Positions 8,678 through 17,074 of a stretch of 64,000 bases of DNA are shown here, piece after piece. A program made the position numbers and the translations under genes. The stretch lies in contig URIB01000001.1 in assembly GCA_900547785.1 (NCBI GenBank), positions 175,158 through 239,157 on the forward strand, written 5' to 3'. This stretch comes from an uncultured Dialister sp. (GTDB lineage Bacteria; Bacillota; Negativicutes; Veillonellales; Dialisteraceae). A model generated the notes under the pieces. It was not told the DNA's origin, did no database searches, and saw only the letters and a list, made by a program, of their open reading frames with translations. Position 1 is the first letter of the stretch. Each line of letters opens with the position of its first letter.

Positions 8678-10069
8678 ATGGAATATCGTATTGAGCATGA
8701 TACACTGGGGGAAGTAAAAGTTCCTGCCAATCACATGTGGGGCGCACAGACCCAACGGTCATTTGAAAATTTCAAAATCGGAATTAATCGGATGCCTGTT
8801 GAAATCATACGTGCATTTGCCATTTTAAAAAAGTGTGCGGCGGCTGTCAATGCAGAGGCCGGCACCTTATCGGAAGAAAAAGCGAAGGTAATCTCCGAAG
8901 CCTGTGATGAAATTATCAAAGGACAGTGGGAATCGGAATTTCCTTTGGCGATCTATCAGACAGGATCGGGGACGCAGAGCAATATGAATATGAATGAAGT
9001 CATTGCTCATATTGCCAATAAAAAATTAGAAGAAGCGAAAAGTGAAACAAGGGTACACCCCAATGACGATGTCAATATGTCTCAGTCATCCAATGATACG
9101 TTTCCGACAGCGATGCACGTGGCGGCGGTAGAAACTTTGCATAAAAGACTATACGGCCCTCTTGACGAATTGATTCAAACGTTTGAGAAAAAAAGTGAAG
9201 AGTACATGCACCTTGTAAAAATTGGAAGAACCCATTTACAAGATGCAGTGCCTCTTACGTTCGGACAGGAAATTTCAGGATGGCTTGTCATGCTTCAAAA
9301 AAGCAGAGAAATGATCAAAGACAGTGAAAAATATTTATTGGGCCTTGCTATCGGCGGCACAGCGGTCGGAACGGGGCTGAACAGTCCGGAAGGCTTTGGA
9401 GAAAAAGTGGCGGCGGCCATTGCCAAAGAAACGGAACTTCCTTTTGTATCAGAACCGAATAAGTTTTATGCATTGACAGGGCGTGATGATTTTGTATTTT
9501 CCCACGGAGCGCTTGAAGCGTTGGCGATGAACTGTATGAAAATTGCAGATGACATCCGCTTTTTGGCATGCGGTCCGCGGGCAGGATTGGGAGAGATTAC
9601 CATTCCCGCCAACGAACCGGGATCGTCCATCATGCCGGGCAAAGTCAATCCCACCCAGTGTGAAGCGCTGACAATGGTGGCATGCAGTGTTCACGGACAC
9701 CAGGCGACGATTTCATTGGCGGCGTCCCAAGGGCATTTTGAACTGAATGTTTTTGCTCCCGTTATGGCACAGGATTATTTAGAATCTGTTATCCTTTTGG
9801 GAGATTCCATTCATTCTTTCAATGTGCATTGTGCAGAGGGGATGGTTGCCAATGAAGATAAAATGGGAGAACTGGTGGAAAAATCATTGATGCTTGTTAC
9901 CGCCTTATCGCCCCATATCGGATATGAAAAATCCGCACAAATTGCCAAAAAGGCTTTTGCAGACAACAGTTCTTTGAAAGAAGCGGCACTGGCACTCGGG
10001 TATGTGACAGAAAATGAATATGATCAATTTGTTGTTGCCAAAGATATGACAAATATAGACAGACAGTAA
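8678..10069 (+). CDS. fumC: Class II fumarate hydratase
   Basis: FumC is the oxygen-stable, iron-free fumarase that interconverts fumarate and malate. The 463-residue product carries the superfamily signature GSSIMPGKVNP and the substrate-binding TGSGTQSNMNMNEV, SSNDTFPTAMH and GRTHLQDA blocks. The ATG at 8678 has AAGGAGG at 8661-8667. Aspartases share these motifs, but the combination reads best as fumarase. It is monocistronic, ending at a strong terminator. Together with the malic enzyme at 40 kb it fits a C4-dicarboxylate metabolism. Confidence 0.93.
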   Translation: MEYRIEHDTLGEVKVPANHMWGAQTQRSFENFKIGINRMPVEIIRAFAILKKCAAAVNAEAGTLSEEKAKVISEACDEIIKGQWESEFPLAIYQTGSGTQSNMNMNEVIAHIANKKLEEAKSETRVHPNDDVNMSQSSNDTFPTAMHVAAVETLHKRLYGPLDELIQTFEKKSEEYMHLVKIGRTHLQDAVPLTFGQEISGWLVMLQKSREMIKDSEKYLLGLAIGGTAVGTGLNSPEGFGEKVAAAIAKETELPFVSEPNKFYALTGRDDFVFSHGALEALAMNCMKIADDIRFLACGPRAGLGEITIPANEPGSSIMPGKVNPTQCEALTMVACSVHGHQATISLAASQGHFELNVFAPVMAQDYLESVILLGDSIHSFNVHCAEGMVANEDKMGELVEKSLMLVTALSPHIGYEKSAQIAKKAFADNSSLKEAALALGYVTENEYDQFVVAKDMTNIDRQ

Positions 10070-10073
10070 AAGT

Positions 10074-10111
10074 AAAAATGCCTCTATCCCTGTGAATAGA
10101 GGCATTTTTTT
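10074..10111 (+). terminator. Intrinsic terminator of fumC
   Basis: A 14-bp stem (10074-10087 with 10096-10109) surrounds an 8-nt loop and ends in a run of T. Confidence 0.9.
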
Positions 10112-10224
10112 AGCGTGTGCCGATATTTCTTCTCAGACACACAAAAGACCGGCGAATTGACGATTATACACTTCGTCCCTATAATAATAAAGAATAAGTT
10201 TGCGTGTTTATGAAGGAAATAGAT

Positions 10225-11130
10225 ATGATTGATTATGTGAAACTTTTTTCTTCTTTTTTAAAAGAAAATCAAATAAAAATCAAGGAACCGATGAAACGGC
10301 ATACAACGTTCGGCATCGGAGGACCTGCCGATTGTTTTCTGATACCTGAAACGACGGAAGAACTGCAAAGGATCATTAAAGAAGCCTTTCAAGAAAAACT
10401 GCCTCTTTTTATTCTTGGCGGGGGAGCGAACCTGTTGGTCCGTGATAAGGGCATACGGGGAATCGTTATCTATACAGGGCGTTTGCAAAAAATAGAAAAA
10501 GAAGGGAATTTTCTTCATGTGACCGCAGGAATACCGACTATCCGTGTTGCAAAAGCGGCTGCCGGATATGGCCTTTCCGGGCTGGAGTTTGCCGGAGGGA
10601 TTCCGGGAAGCATAGGCGGCGCTGTATATATGAATGCCGGCGCCTATGGAGGAGAAATGTCACAAGTCGTTAGCACCGTTATTTCTTATAATGAGCAGGG
10701 CGAAAGGAAAGTTCGTGATAAAGAATCAATCGGGTATAGCTATCGGAACAGTTTATTTATGAAAAATAAAGAAGTGATTACCGAAATTACTTTAGAACTT
10801 GTTCCGGGAAACGAATGGGAAATTCAAAAGCGCATGGAAGATTTCAATGCACGCCGCCGGGAAAAACAACCGTTAGATAAAAAAAGTGCAGGAAGTACAT
10901 TTAAAAGACCGGAAGGTCATTTTGTGGGGCAAATGATTGAATCTCTTCAGATGAAAGGGTTTTCCGTGGGAGATGCACAGATAAGTACGAAACATGCGGG
11001 ATTTCTGATTAACAGCGGAAACGCCTCCTTTGATGATATGGTTACGTTGATTGAGGAAGTACAAAAACGTGTCAAAGCGGCTTATGGAGTAGAATTAAAA
11101 ACAGAAGTGCAAATAGTGGGAGAAGAGTAA
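10225..11130 (+). CDS. murB: UDP-N-acetylmuramate dehydrogenase
   Basis: MurB is the FAD/NADPH enzyme that reduces UDP-GlcNAc-enolpyruvate to UDP-MurNAc in peptidoglycan synthesis. The 301-residue product has the FAD-binding stretches TTFGIGGPAD, LGGGANLLV and GLEFAGGIPGSIGGAVYMNAG. The catalytic-serine motif AGSTFKRP marks the short type II enzyme. The ATG at 10225 is preferred because GAAGGA lies 7 nt upstream; ATG 10210 and GTG 10204 have nothing comparable. The next gene, a P-loop/Asp23 protein, begins 13 nt after the stop, so the two are probably co-transcribed. Confidence 0.95.
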   Translation: MIDYVKLFSSFLKENQIKIKEPMKRHTTFGIGGPADCFLIPETTEELQRIIKEAFQEKLPLFILGGGANLLVRDKGIRGIVIYTGRLQKIEKEGNFLHVTAGIPTIRVAKAAAGYGLSGLEFAGGIPGSIGGAVYMNAGAYGGEMSQVVSTVISYNEQGERKVRDKESIGYSYRNSLFMKNKEVITEITLELVPGNEWEIQKRMEDFNARRREKQPLDKKSAGSTFKRPEGHFVGQMIESLQMKGFSVGDAQISTKHAGFLINSGNASFDDMVTLIEEVQKRVKAAYGVELKTEVQIVGEE

Positions 11131-11143
11131 ATAAGGAGCGGCT

Positions 11144-11977
11144 ATGGAAACCATTGCATTTACAGGTCCTCCGGGATCCGGAAAAAGTGACAGAGCACTG
11201 GTGATTGCGTATGAACATGGAGCGTCCTGCATTATTGATGACGGAATCTTGATTTATCATAACAGGATAGCCGCAGGGAAATCCGCAAAACGCGAACCCA
11301 GCTATTTAGGGGCGGTTAGAAGAGCTTTATTTTGGGACGATACACAGGCTGAAGATGTCCGGCGGAAGATAATGAAAATAAATCCTGCAAAGATTATGAT
11401 TCTCGGGACCTCCGATAAAATGGCGCAGCGTATCGCAAGCAGATTGAAATTACCGGAGCCGTCCGTATATATTCATATAGAGGATGTAGCGAAGCCGGAA
11501 GAAATAGAACAAGCCAGAGAAGCAAGACATAAAGAAGGAAAACATGTCATTCCTGTGCCGACGATGGAACTCCGGCCGTATTTCAAAGGCTATCTGGTGG
11601 ATTCACTCCGCTTTTTCAGAAGCAAAAAGAAAGACACATCAAAGCCGAAAGGAAGCGAAGAACGCTCGGTTGTCCGTCCCGTATTCAGCTACTATGGAAA
11701 ACTGACATTTTCCAATCGTGTTATAGAAGCCCTGGTCCGGCACACGGTCAGCGATATGGAAACTGTTAAAATTTACAATGTGTCCAGTGAAAAAAGTACA
11801 AATCACATGAACGGGATTATACTGTATATCGATTTAAAAGTAAGACAGGGAACCCCGAAAGAAATAAAAAAAGTGATTCACACGATGCGAGATAAAATAC
11901 AGAAAGAAATTGAATATACAACGGGTATGTCATTAGAAACAATAAAGTTGAATGTCACAACCGTTGTGGCAAAATAA
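11144..11977 (+). CDS. P-loop NTPase fused to an Asp23/Gls24-like domain
   Basis: The 277-residue product begins with a Walker A motif (GPPGSGKS, residues 8-15) and IIDDG at 30-34. A nucleotide-binding-like core runs to about residue 157, then a basic Lys/Ser linker. The C-terminal domain (about 178-277) looks like the Asp23/Gls24 envelope-stress family (GKLTFSNRVIEALV, then DLKVRQGTP and ending LNVTTVVAK). AAGGAG precedes the ATG. It follows murB by 13 nt, where many Firmicutes carry rapZ, but the P-loop sequence is not RapZ-like. A cell-envelope role is inference from the fusion partner and neighbour; the enzymatic activity is unknown. Confidence 0.7.
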   Translation: METIAFTGPPGSGKSDRALVIAYEHGASCIIDDGILIYHNRIAAGKSAKREPSYLGAVRRALFWDDTQAEDVRRKIMKINPAKIMILGTSDKMAQRIASRLKLPEPSVYIHIEDVAKPEEIEQAREARHKEGKHVIPVPTMELRPYFKGYLVDSLRFFRSKKKDTSKPKGSEERSVVRPVFSYYGKLTFSNRVIEALVRHTVSDMETVKIYNVSSEKSTNHMNGIILYIDLKVRQGTPKEIKKVIHTMRDKIQKEIEYTTGMSLETIKLNVTTVVAK

Positions 11978-12006
11978 AAGTCTCTCAAATGAGAGATTTT
12001 TATTTT
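11977..12006 (+). terminator. Intrinsic terminator after the murB operon
   Basis: A short TCTCTC/GAGAGA stem with loop AAAT is flanked by A-rich sequence and followed by TTTTTATTTTT. Confidence 0.75.
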
Positions 12007-12093
12007 TGAACAAAATGGAAAATAGGGAGAATCTAAAGTCGGAAAATATTCTGAAACCAAGTGACAGAAGAAAACTTCAGATTGATAAATAAA

Positions 12094-12122
12094 TTGATTT
12101 TTAAAAATGCGTCATGTATAAT
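12094..12122 (+). promoter_or_regulatory. Promoter of tRNA-Val
   Basis: TTGATT (12094-12099) and TATAAT (12117-12122) are separated by exactly 17 nt; the tRNA begins 12 nt after the -10 box. Confidence 0.8.
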
Positions 12123-12134
12123 AATTTCACATAT

Positions 12135-12211
12135 GGGGCTATAGCTCAGCTGGTTAGAGTGCTTCGTTGACATCGAAGAGGTCAGCAGTTCGAATCTGCT
12201 TAGCCCCACCA
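12135..12211 (+). tRNA. tRNA-Val(GAC)
   Basis: A 77-nt cloverleaf: acceptor GGGGCTA with TAGCCCC, anticodon stem CTTCG/CGAAG with loop TTGACAT (anticodon GAC), T-loop TTCGAAT, and an encoded ACCA 3' end. Confidence 0.97.
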
Positions 12212-12216
12212 TACGC

Positions 12217-12243
12217 AAACTGCTTCTGTGGAGGCAGTTTTTG
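12217..12243 (+). terminator. Terminator of tRNA-Val
   Basis: AAACTGC (12217-12223) pairs with GCAGTTT (12234-12240) and is followed by T residues. Confidence 0.75.
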
Positions 12244-12309
12244 TCTTTAACGGAATAGTATCATACATTAAGATGTTAGGAAACTTATTTAAAAACGGGA
12301 AGGTATATA

Positions 12310-13197
12310 TTGAGTCTGTTTGCTATCGGATTTGTCGTTATCGCAGGAGCGATGTGGGCGGGGAGCGGATTGGCGGCGGAACATTTTTTGACACATAACC
12401 CGCATACGGCTATGGATTTGACTGTTTTCCGCATGCTTGCAACAGCGGGAGTCATAGCCGTTGGTTTAGCAATGCAAGGCACTTTGAAAAAAGATATATT
12501 GCTTTTGTATAGAAATCCCAAGCTATGGAGCGGAGTCTTTTTCTATGGCGTAGGGATTATGATTATGCAGCATGCCTATTTTATGGGCATCCGGGCAGGA
12601 AATGCCGCAGCGGCAACGGTTATGCAATACATTTGTCCCGCGCTTGTTATTTGCTGGTTGTCATTCCGCAATAAAAGACTTCCGCATAAGGGGGATCTTT
12701 TGTCTGTGGCGTTGGCGATAACAGGGGTGTACTTATTGGTGTCGGGAGGGCATATCAGCCGGTTATCCGTGCCTGCCGAAAGTGTCTTTTACAGTTTGAT
12801 TTCCTCCGCATTTTTTGCATTTTGCGCTATATATCCCAAGCGGCTGATGATTACCTTGGATAATTCTTTTCTGCTGATGTTTGCGATGCTTTTTGGAGGG
12901 GCTTTGGGGTATATCTTTGATCCTGTAACGGATATTTCCGCTTTTTTTGAAAAAGATGTGATTTTCGATGTGTTTATGATTGTTATATGCGGGACGGTGA
13001 TTGCGTTTATTTGTTATAATGCGGGTCTGGCCTGGCTGAGTGAGTCACAGGCATCGGTAACTGCTGCTGTGGAACCGGCGATTTCCGTGATTGCTTCTTA
13101 TTTTATATTCGGAACGACTTTCGGGACAGTGGAAACGGGCGGTATATTTCTTGTCATTGCAGCCATTGTGGTGCCGGCTTTTTGTAAAGAAAAATAA
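12310..13197 (+). CDS. EamA/DMT-superfamily membrane transporter
   Basis: This is a drug/metabolite transporter-superfamily permease of 295 residues with about ten hydrophobic segments arranged as two EamA repeats. Small-residue-rich helices include GAMWAGSGLAAEHF near the N-terminus and NAAAATVMQYICPAL in the middle, with a second repeat from about residue 155 (AFCAIYPKRLM, ASVTAAVEPAISVIASYF). The start is TTG at 12310 with a GGGAAGG ribosome site about 7 nt upstream. The substrate cannot be told from sequence; amino acids or metabolites are typical. It stands alone between tRNA-Val and lepA. Confidence 0.85.
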   Translation: MSLFAIGFVVIAGAMWAGSGLAAEHFLTHNPHTAMDLTVFRMLATAGVIAVGLAMQGTLKKDILLLYRNPKLWSGVFFYGVGIMIMQHAYFMGIRAGNAAAATVMQYICPALVICWLSFRNKRLPHKGDLLSVALAITGVYLLVSGGHISRLSVPAESVFYSLISSAFFAFCAIYPKRLMITLDNSFLLMFAMLFGGALGYIFDPVTDISAFFEKDVIFDVFMIVICGTVIAFICYNAGLAWLSESQASVTAAVEPAISVIASYFIFGTTFGTVETGGIFLVIAAIVVPAFCKEK

Positions 13198-13294
13198 AGA
13201 GATTTTTTATTTTCGCTCTTTATCCAATTCTGATATAATGCTATCAGTAAAAGATAAAATCAATTACGATAAACTATGAGATCGGGAGAGTTTA

Positions 13295-15091
13295 ATGGAC
13301 ACAAAGCATATCAGAAATTTTTCTATTATTGCCCATATCGATCATGGAAAATCGACACTGGCGGACCGATTGATTGAGATGACGGGCACCGTTCAGAAAA
13401 GGGATATGGAAGCCCAGATTCTTGATACTATGGAGTTGGAACGGGAAAGAGGAATTACAATTAAAGAACAGTCGGCCCGTCTGATGTATAGATATGAAGA
13501 TGGGGATGTCTATGAATTGAATTTGATAGACACGCCCGGGCATGTAGATTTTAATTATGAAGTATCACGGAGTCTTTCTGCTTGTGAGGGCGCTATACTT
13601 ATTGTAGACGCTACGCAAGGCGTGCAGGCACAAACGCTTGCCAATGTGTATTTGGCAATAGACAATAATTTAGAGATTATCCCGGTGATTAATAAAATTG
13701 ATTTACCCAGTGCCGATGTCGGGCGGGTGAAAGCGGAAGTGGAAAATGTAATCGGACTGGATATGTCGGAAGCGGTTCCTGTCAGTGCCAAAACAGGAGA
13801 AAATATTGAGGAAGTCCTTAAAAAGATTGTAGAGTTAGTACCTCCGCCGGAAGATCATTCTGAAGAACCGCTGCGGTGTCTTATTTTTGATTCGATTTTT
13901 GATTCTTATAAAGGGGCGATAGCCTATGTCCGGGTGATGGATGGAGAAGTAAAACCGGGCATGAATATAAAAATGATGTCGTCAGGGAAAGTGTATACAG
14001 TGACGGAGGTCGGATATTTTACCCCGCTTCCGAAAACTTGTGATGCATTACCCTGCGGCTCTGTAGGATATATTGCCGCCAGTATAAAGACGGTGGGCGA
14101 TTGTGCCGTCGGGGATACGATTACATCGGCGGAAAATAGTGCGGAGAAAGCGTTGCCGGGCTACAGAAAAGCTTTACCGATGGTATTTTGCGGATTGTAT
14201 CCGATTGAAAGCAAAGATTATGACCAGCTTAAAACAGCGCTTGAAAAGTTACAATTGAATGATGCGGCTTTGGAATATGTGCCTGAAACCTCGCAAGCTT
14301 TAGGATTCGGATTCCGCTGCGGTTTTTTAGGCTTATTGCATATGGATGTCATTCAGGAGCGTTTAGAAAGAGAATATAATCTAAAACTGATTACAACGGC
14401 GCCGTCCGTTATTTATCATGTGTACCAGACCGATGGAGAAATGGTGACCGTGGATAATCCCGCCAAATTGCCGCCTATGACAAAAATTGAGCATATTGAA
14501 GAACCCGTCGCCAAGGTGGAAATTCTGGTTCCCTCCGATATGGTCGGAAACGTCATGGAGCTTGTACAGAACCGGCGCGGTGAATTTCAGACGATGACGT
14601 ATCTGGATGAAACACGGGTCGACTTGTCCTACAAAGTGCCTTTGGCAGAAATTGTTTTTGATTTTTTTGATAAATTAAAATCTGCCACCAAAGGATACGC
14701 CTCTTTAGATTACCAATTAAGCGGATACCAGAAAACGGAGGCTGTTAAACTGGATATTCTAATGAACGGTGATATGATAGATGCCCTTTCCGTCATTGTG
14801 CACAAAAGTAATGCGGCATCAAGAGGAAGAACTTTGGCACTCCGCTTGAAAGAAATCATTCCGAGACAACAGTTTGAAGTACCCATCCAGGCCGCGGTGG
14901 GAAGTAAAATTATTGCAAGAGAAACGATTAAAGCCTATAAAAAAGACGTATTGGCCAAATGCTATGGCGGAGATGTCAGCCGTAAAAAGAAACTTCTTGA
15001 AAAGCAAAAAGAAGGGAAAAAGCGAATGAAACAGGTAGGAAGCGTTGAAATTCCCCAAGAAGCATTTATGGCGGTACTGAAAGATGGATAA
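13295..15091 (+). CDS. lepA: Elongation factor 4 (LepA)
   Basis: EF4 is a ribosome-associated GTPase that can back-translocate stalled ribosomes. Its 598 residues match the family. The G domain has AHIDHGKST (G1), DTPGHVDF (G3) and NKIDLPSAD (G4). EF-G-like domains II, III and V follow, then the LepA-specific C-terminus with the Lys-rich KKKLLEKQKEGKKRMK. A TATAAT-like -10 box lies near 13233-13238. The stop overlaps the start of hemW by 8 nt, an arrangement widespread in Firmicutes. Confidence 0.97.
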   Translation: MDTKHIRNFSIIAHIDHGKSTLADRLIEMTGTVQKRDMEAQILDTMELERERGITIKEQSARLMYRYEDGDVYELNLIDTPGHVDFNYEVSRSLSACEGAILIVDATQGVQAQTLANVYLAIDNNLEIIPVINKIDLPSADVGRVKAEVENVIGLDMSEAVPVSAKTGENIEEVLKKIVELVPPPEDHSEEPLRCLIFDSIFDSYKGAIAYVRVMDGEVKPGMNIKMMSSGKVYTVTEVGYFTPLPKTCDALPCGSVGYIAASIKTVGDCAVGDTITSAENSAEKALPGYRKALPMVFCGLYPIESKDYDQLKTALEKLQLNDAALEYVPETSQALGFGFRCGFLGLLHMDVIQERLEREYNLKLITTAPSVIYHVYQTDGEMVTVDNPAKLPPMTKIEHIEEPVAKVEILVPSDMVGNVMELVQNRRGEFQTMTYLDETRVDLSYKVPLAEIVFDFFDKLKSATKGYASLDYQLSGYQKTEAVKLDILMNGDMIDALSVIVHKSNAASRGRTLALRLKEIIPRQQFEVPIQAAVGSKIIARETIKAYKKDVLAKCYGGDVSRKKKLLEKQKEGKKRMKQVGSVEIPQEAFMAVLKDG

Positions 15092-16229
15092 GCACAAGAC
15101 ACTCGGTCTATATATACACATACCGTTTTGCAAAAGCCGCTGCCCATATTGCGGCTTTTATTCTGTGGCACAAACTCCGGATGACAGATTTATATCCGCC
15201 ATGATAAAAGAAATACAAATCGAAAGCGGATATTTTAAAAATCGCCAATGCGACACTCTTTATTTCGGCGGCGGGACACCCTCTTCTTTATCCATAGAAC
15301 AACTGGAAATGATTGTGCAGGCCTTGAAAGAATCGTTTGACATTTCAGCCAATGCGGAAATTACGATGGAAATGAATCCGTCAGACATGAGTGACGAATA
15401 TATAGAAAAAACATTGGAAATGGGAATAAACAGAATCTCTGTGGGGGTACAAAGTAATCATGACCGGCTATTAAAGAAAATAGGAAGAAATCATTCCGCT
15501 GCAAAGGCGGAAAGTGCTGTCAGGCGGGCATTTCACAAGGGGTACAGAAATATCAGTATAGACCTGATGAGTGAGTTGCCGGGACAAAGTGCCAAAGACT
15601 TCGAGGATACTTTAAAATGGGCCGTACATCTTCCTATCACACATATGTCTGTCTATAGTCTGATTATTGAAGAAAAGACCGGGTTTGCCCGAATGGATGA
15701 AAAAGGAACGCTTCAACGTCCGACAGAAAATGAAAGCTGGGAAATGTACCAGGACATGTGCCGCATATTGCCGCATTACGGTTTTGCGCGATACGAAATT
15801 TCGAGCTTTGCAAGAAAAGGGCATGAATCCGTTCATAATCAAAAATATTGGAAACTTGAAGATTATCTGGGACTGGGACCGGCAGCCTGCTCACGAATCG
15901 GCAGAAAAAGAATCGAAAATTTGCAGGGTCTACGGAATTATGAAAAAGAAATCATGATTAACGGGCAAGTGCCGCAAGAAGTAACGGTACTTTCAGAAAA
16001 AGAAGAGATGGAAGAATTTTGTTTTTTAGGCTTGCGTATGAAACATGGAATTAACAAAAACAGATTCAAAAAGAAGTATGGACAAGATATCCATGCTATA
16101 TATAATGAAACCATAGGAGCTTTGGTGGAAAAGAAATTGCTTAAAGAAACGGAAGAACATATTTCTATGACTTATAAAGGGGCGGCACTGGGAAATTATG
16201 TATTTCAGCAATTTCTTTTAGACAAATAA
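15084..16229 (+). CDS. hemW: Radical SAM heme chaperone HemW (HemN-like)
   Basis: HemW proteins are radical-SAM relatives of coproporphyrinogen III dehydrogenase HemN that bind and transfer heme. The cluster motif CKSRCPYCGF has Phe after the third Cys spacing, the HemW pattern; HemN has an additional Cys there. LYFGGGTPSSL and NRISVGVQSNHD blocks are also present. At 381 residues it has the short HemW length. It starts inside the end of lepA (8-nt overlap), so the pair is translationally coupled. It may be annotated elsewhere as an oxygen-independent coproporphyrinogen III oxidase. Confidence 0.92.
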   Translation: MDKHKTLGLYIHIPFCKSRCPYCGFYSVAQTPDDRFISAMIKEIQIESGYFKNRQCDTLYFGGGTPSSLSIEQLEMIVQALKESFDISANAEITMEMNPSDMSDEYIEKTLEMGINRISVGVQSNHDRLLKKIGRNHSAAKAESAVRRAFHKGYRNISIDLMSELPGQSAKDFEDTLKWAVHLPITHMSVYSLIIEEKTGFARMDEKGTLQRPTENESWEMYQDMCRILPHYGFARYEISSFARKGHESVHNQKYWKLEDYLGLGPAACSRIGRKRIENLQGLRNYEKEIMINGQVPQEVTVLSEKEEMEEFCFLGLRMKHGINKNRFKKKYGQDIHAIYNETIGALVEKKLLKETEEHISMTYKGAALGNYVFQQFLLDK

Positions 16230-16240
16230 GATTCATGAAA

Positions 16241-16275
16241 AAACGGATAATGATGGATTTGATCATTATCCGTTT
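16241..16275. terminator. Terminator between hemW and the minus-strand tRNA-Arg
   Basis: A 14-bp stem AAACGGATAATGAT (16241-16254) pairs with 16262-16275 around a 7-nt loop. The T-tract is weak on the plus strand, and the A-rich left arm gives U residues in the opposite direction, so it may serve both genes. Confidence 0.75.
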
Positions 16276-16288
16276 ATATGAAAATAAA

Positions 16289-16363
16289 TGGAGCGCCTAG
16301 AGAGATTCGAACTCTCGCTCCCAGTTCCGGAGACTGGTGCTCTATCCCCTGAGCTATAGGCGC
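16289..16363 (-). tRNA. tRNA-Arg(CCG)
   Basis: Minus-strand cloverleaf of 75 nt: acceptor GCGCCTA/TAGGCGC, anticodon stem CCAGT/ACTGG with loop CTCCGGA (anticodon CCG), T-loop TTCGAAT, and encoded CCA. The discriminator base reads T, which is uncommon for tRNA-Arg. Confidence 0.95.
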
Positions 16364-16454
16364 CTAACGGAAAATATTATAGCATATCAGTTGCGGATAC
16401 TCAATTACCCCAGGGGTTTATAGTGGCAGCCCTGTTAAGGAGTCGGGAGGAAAT

Positions 16455-16700
16455 ATGAAAGACCTAAAAAGTAATCAAACAGACCGATGGGATGTAGAAG
16501 ATTTTTCCGAACAAGATTTGGAAGAGCTCATGGCGAGTTATAAAAAAGAATTGGCAAGAATCTATAAATTAGCAAGTGCAAAAAAGAAACTGATGGCAGA
16601 AAGAAAAATGCCCAATCTAAAGTCGGCAATTGACCGGTGTAATGAAGAAATGCGTGAAGATATCAATGCGTTGAAGTCTAAATACGGCATTCATTACTAA
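16455..16700 (+). CDS. Small charged hypothetical protein
   Basis: I do not recognise this 81-residue protein. It is highly charged, rich in Lys, Glu and Asp, and predicted mostly helical, with an acidic N-terminal part (DVEDFSEQDLEEL) and a basic middle (ASAKKKLMAERK). It has one Cys and no signal peptide or membrane segment. GGGAGG lies 5 nt before the ATG, supporting real translation. It sits alone between tRNA-Arg (opposite strand) and tRNA-Lys, with no obvious partner gene. Confidence 0.7.
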   Translation: MKDLKSNQTDRWDVEDFSEQDLEELMASYKKELARIYKLASAKKKLMAERKMPNLKSAIDRCNEEMREDINALKSKYGIHY

Positions 16701-16746
16701 AGAAAATGAAGCGGTATACAGTTTCAAGTCGTCCCGCACAAAGCGT

Positions 16747-16776
16747 TTGACAATACAGGTAACCCGATGATATAAT
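16747..16776 (+). promoter_or_regulatory. Strong promoter of tRNA-Lys
   Basis: Consensus TTGACA (16747-16752) and TATAAT (16771-16776) are separated by 18 nt; the tRNA starts 15 nt downstream of the -10 box. Confidence 0.9.
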
Positions 16777-16790
16777 ACCTTTCGTTGAAT

Positions 16791-16866
16791 GGATCATTAG
16801 CTCAGTTGGCAGAGCACCTGACTCTTAATCAGGGTGTCCGGGGTTCGAACCCCTGATGATCCACCA
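16791..16866 (+). tRNA. tRNA-Lys(CTT)
   Basis: A 76-nt cloverleaf: acceptor GGATCAT/ATGATCC, anticodon stem CCTGA/TCAGG with loop CTCTTAA (anticodon CTT), T-loop TTCGAAC, and encoded ACCA end. Confidence 0.97.
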
Positions 16867-16875
16867 GAACATGCT

Positions 16876-16926
16876 AATCCGAACTTTTTATCCTGACAGA
16901 TTTCTGTAAGATGGAGAGTTCGGATT
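16876..16926 (+). terminator. Probable terminator of tRNA-Lys
   Basis: AATCCGAACT (16876-16885) is perfectly complementary to AGTTCGGATT (16917-16926). The 31-nt loop holds a second small hairpin (ACAG/CTGT). The tail TATTAATTAT is only moderately U-rich. Confidence 0.55.
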
Positions 16927-17074
16927 TATTAATTATACAGATTTCTTTTATAAAATTGGAATTATACCGGCGAGGACAGTTTACGGGAGCAACCCGCTTT
17001 TGTAGTTGTCTTCTTTTTTAGTGCCTATGGTATAATTAAATATCAAACAGATATAAAATTTAAGGGGGATTGTT

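Noticed and set aside
11144..11977. RapZ RNase adaptor
   Set aside because: The position after murB suggests it, but the P-loop (GPPGSGKS) and core differ from RapZ, and the C-terminal Asp23-like domain is absent from RapZ.
12033..12218. Minus-strand ORF across tRNA-Val (protein starting MRMVGLSRFELL)
   Set aside because: It is the reverse complement of the tRNA gene; the GLSRFELLTSS-type sequence is a well-known artefact of tRNA translation.
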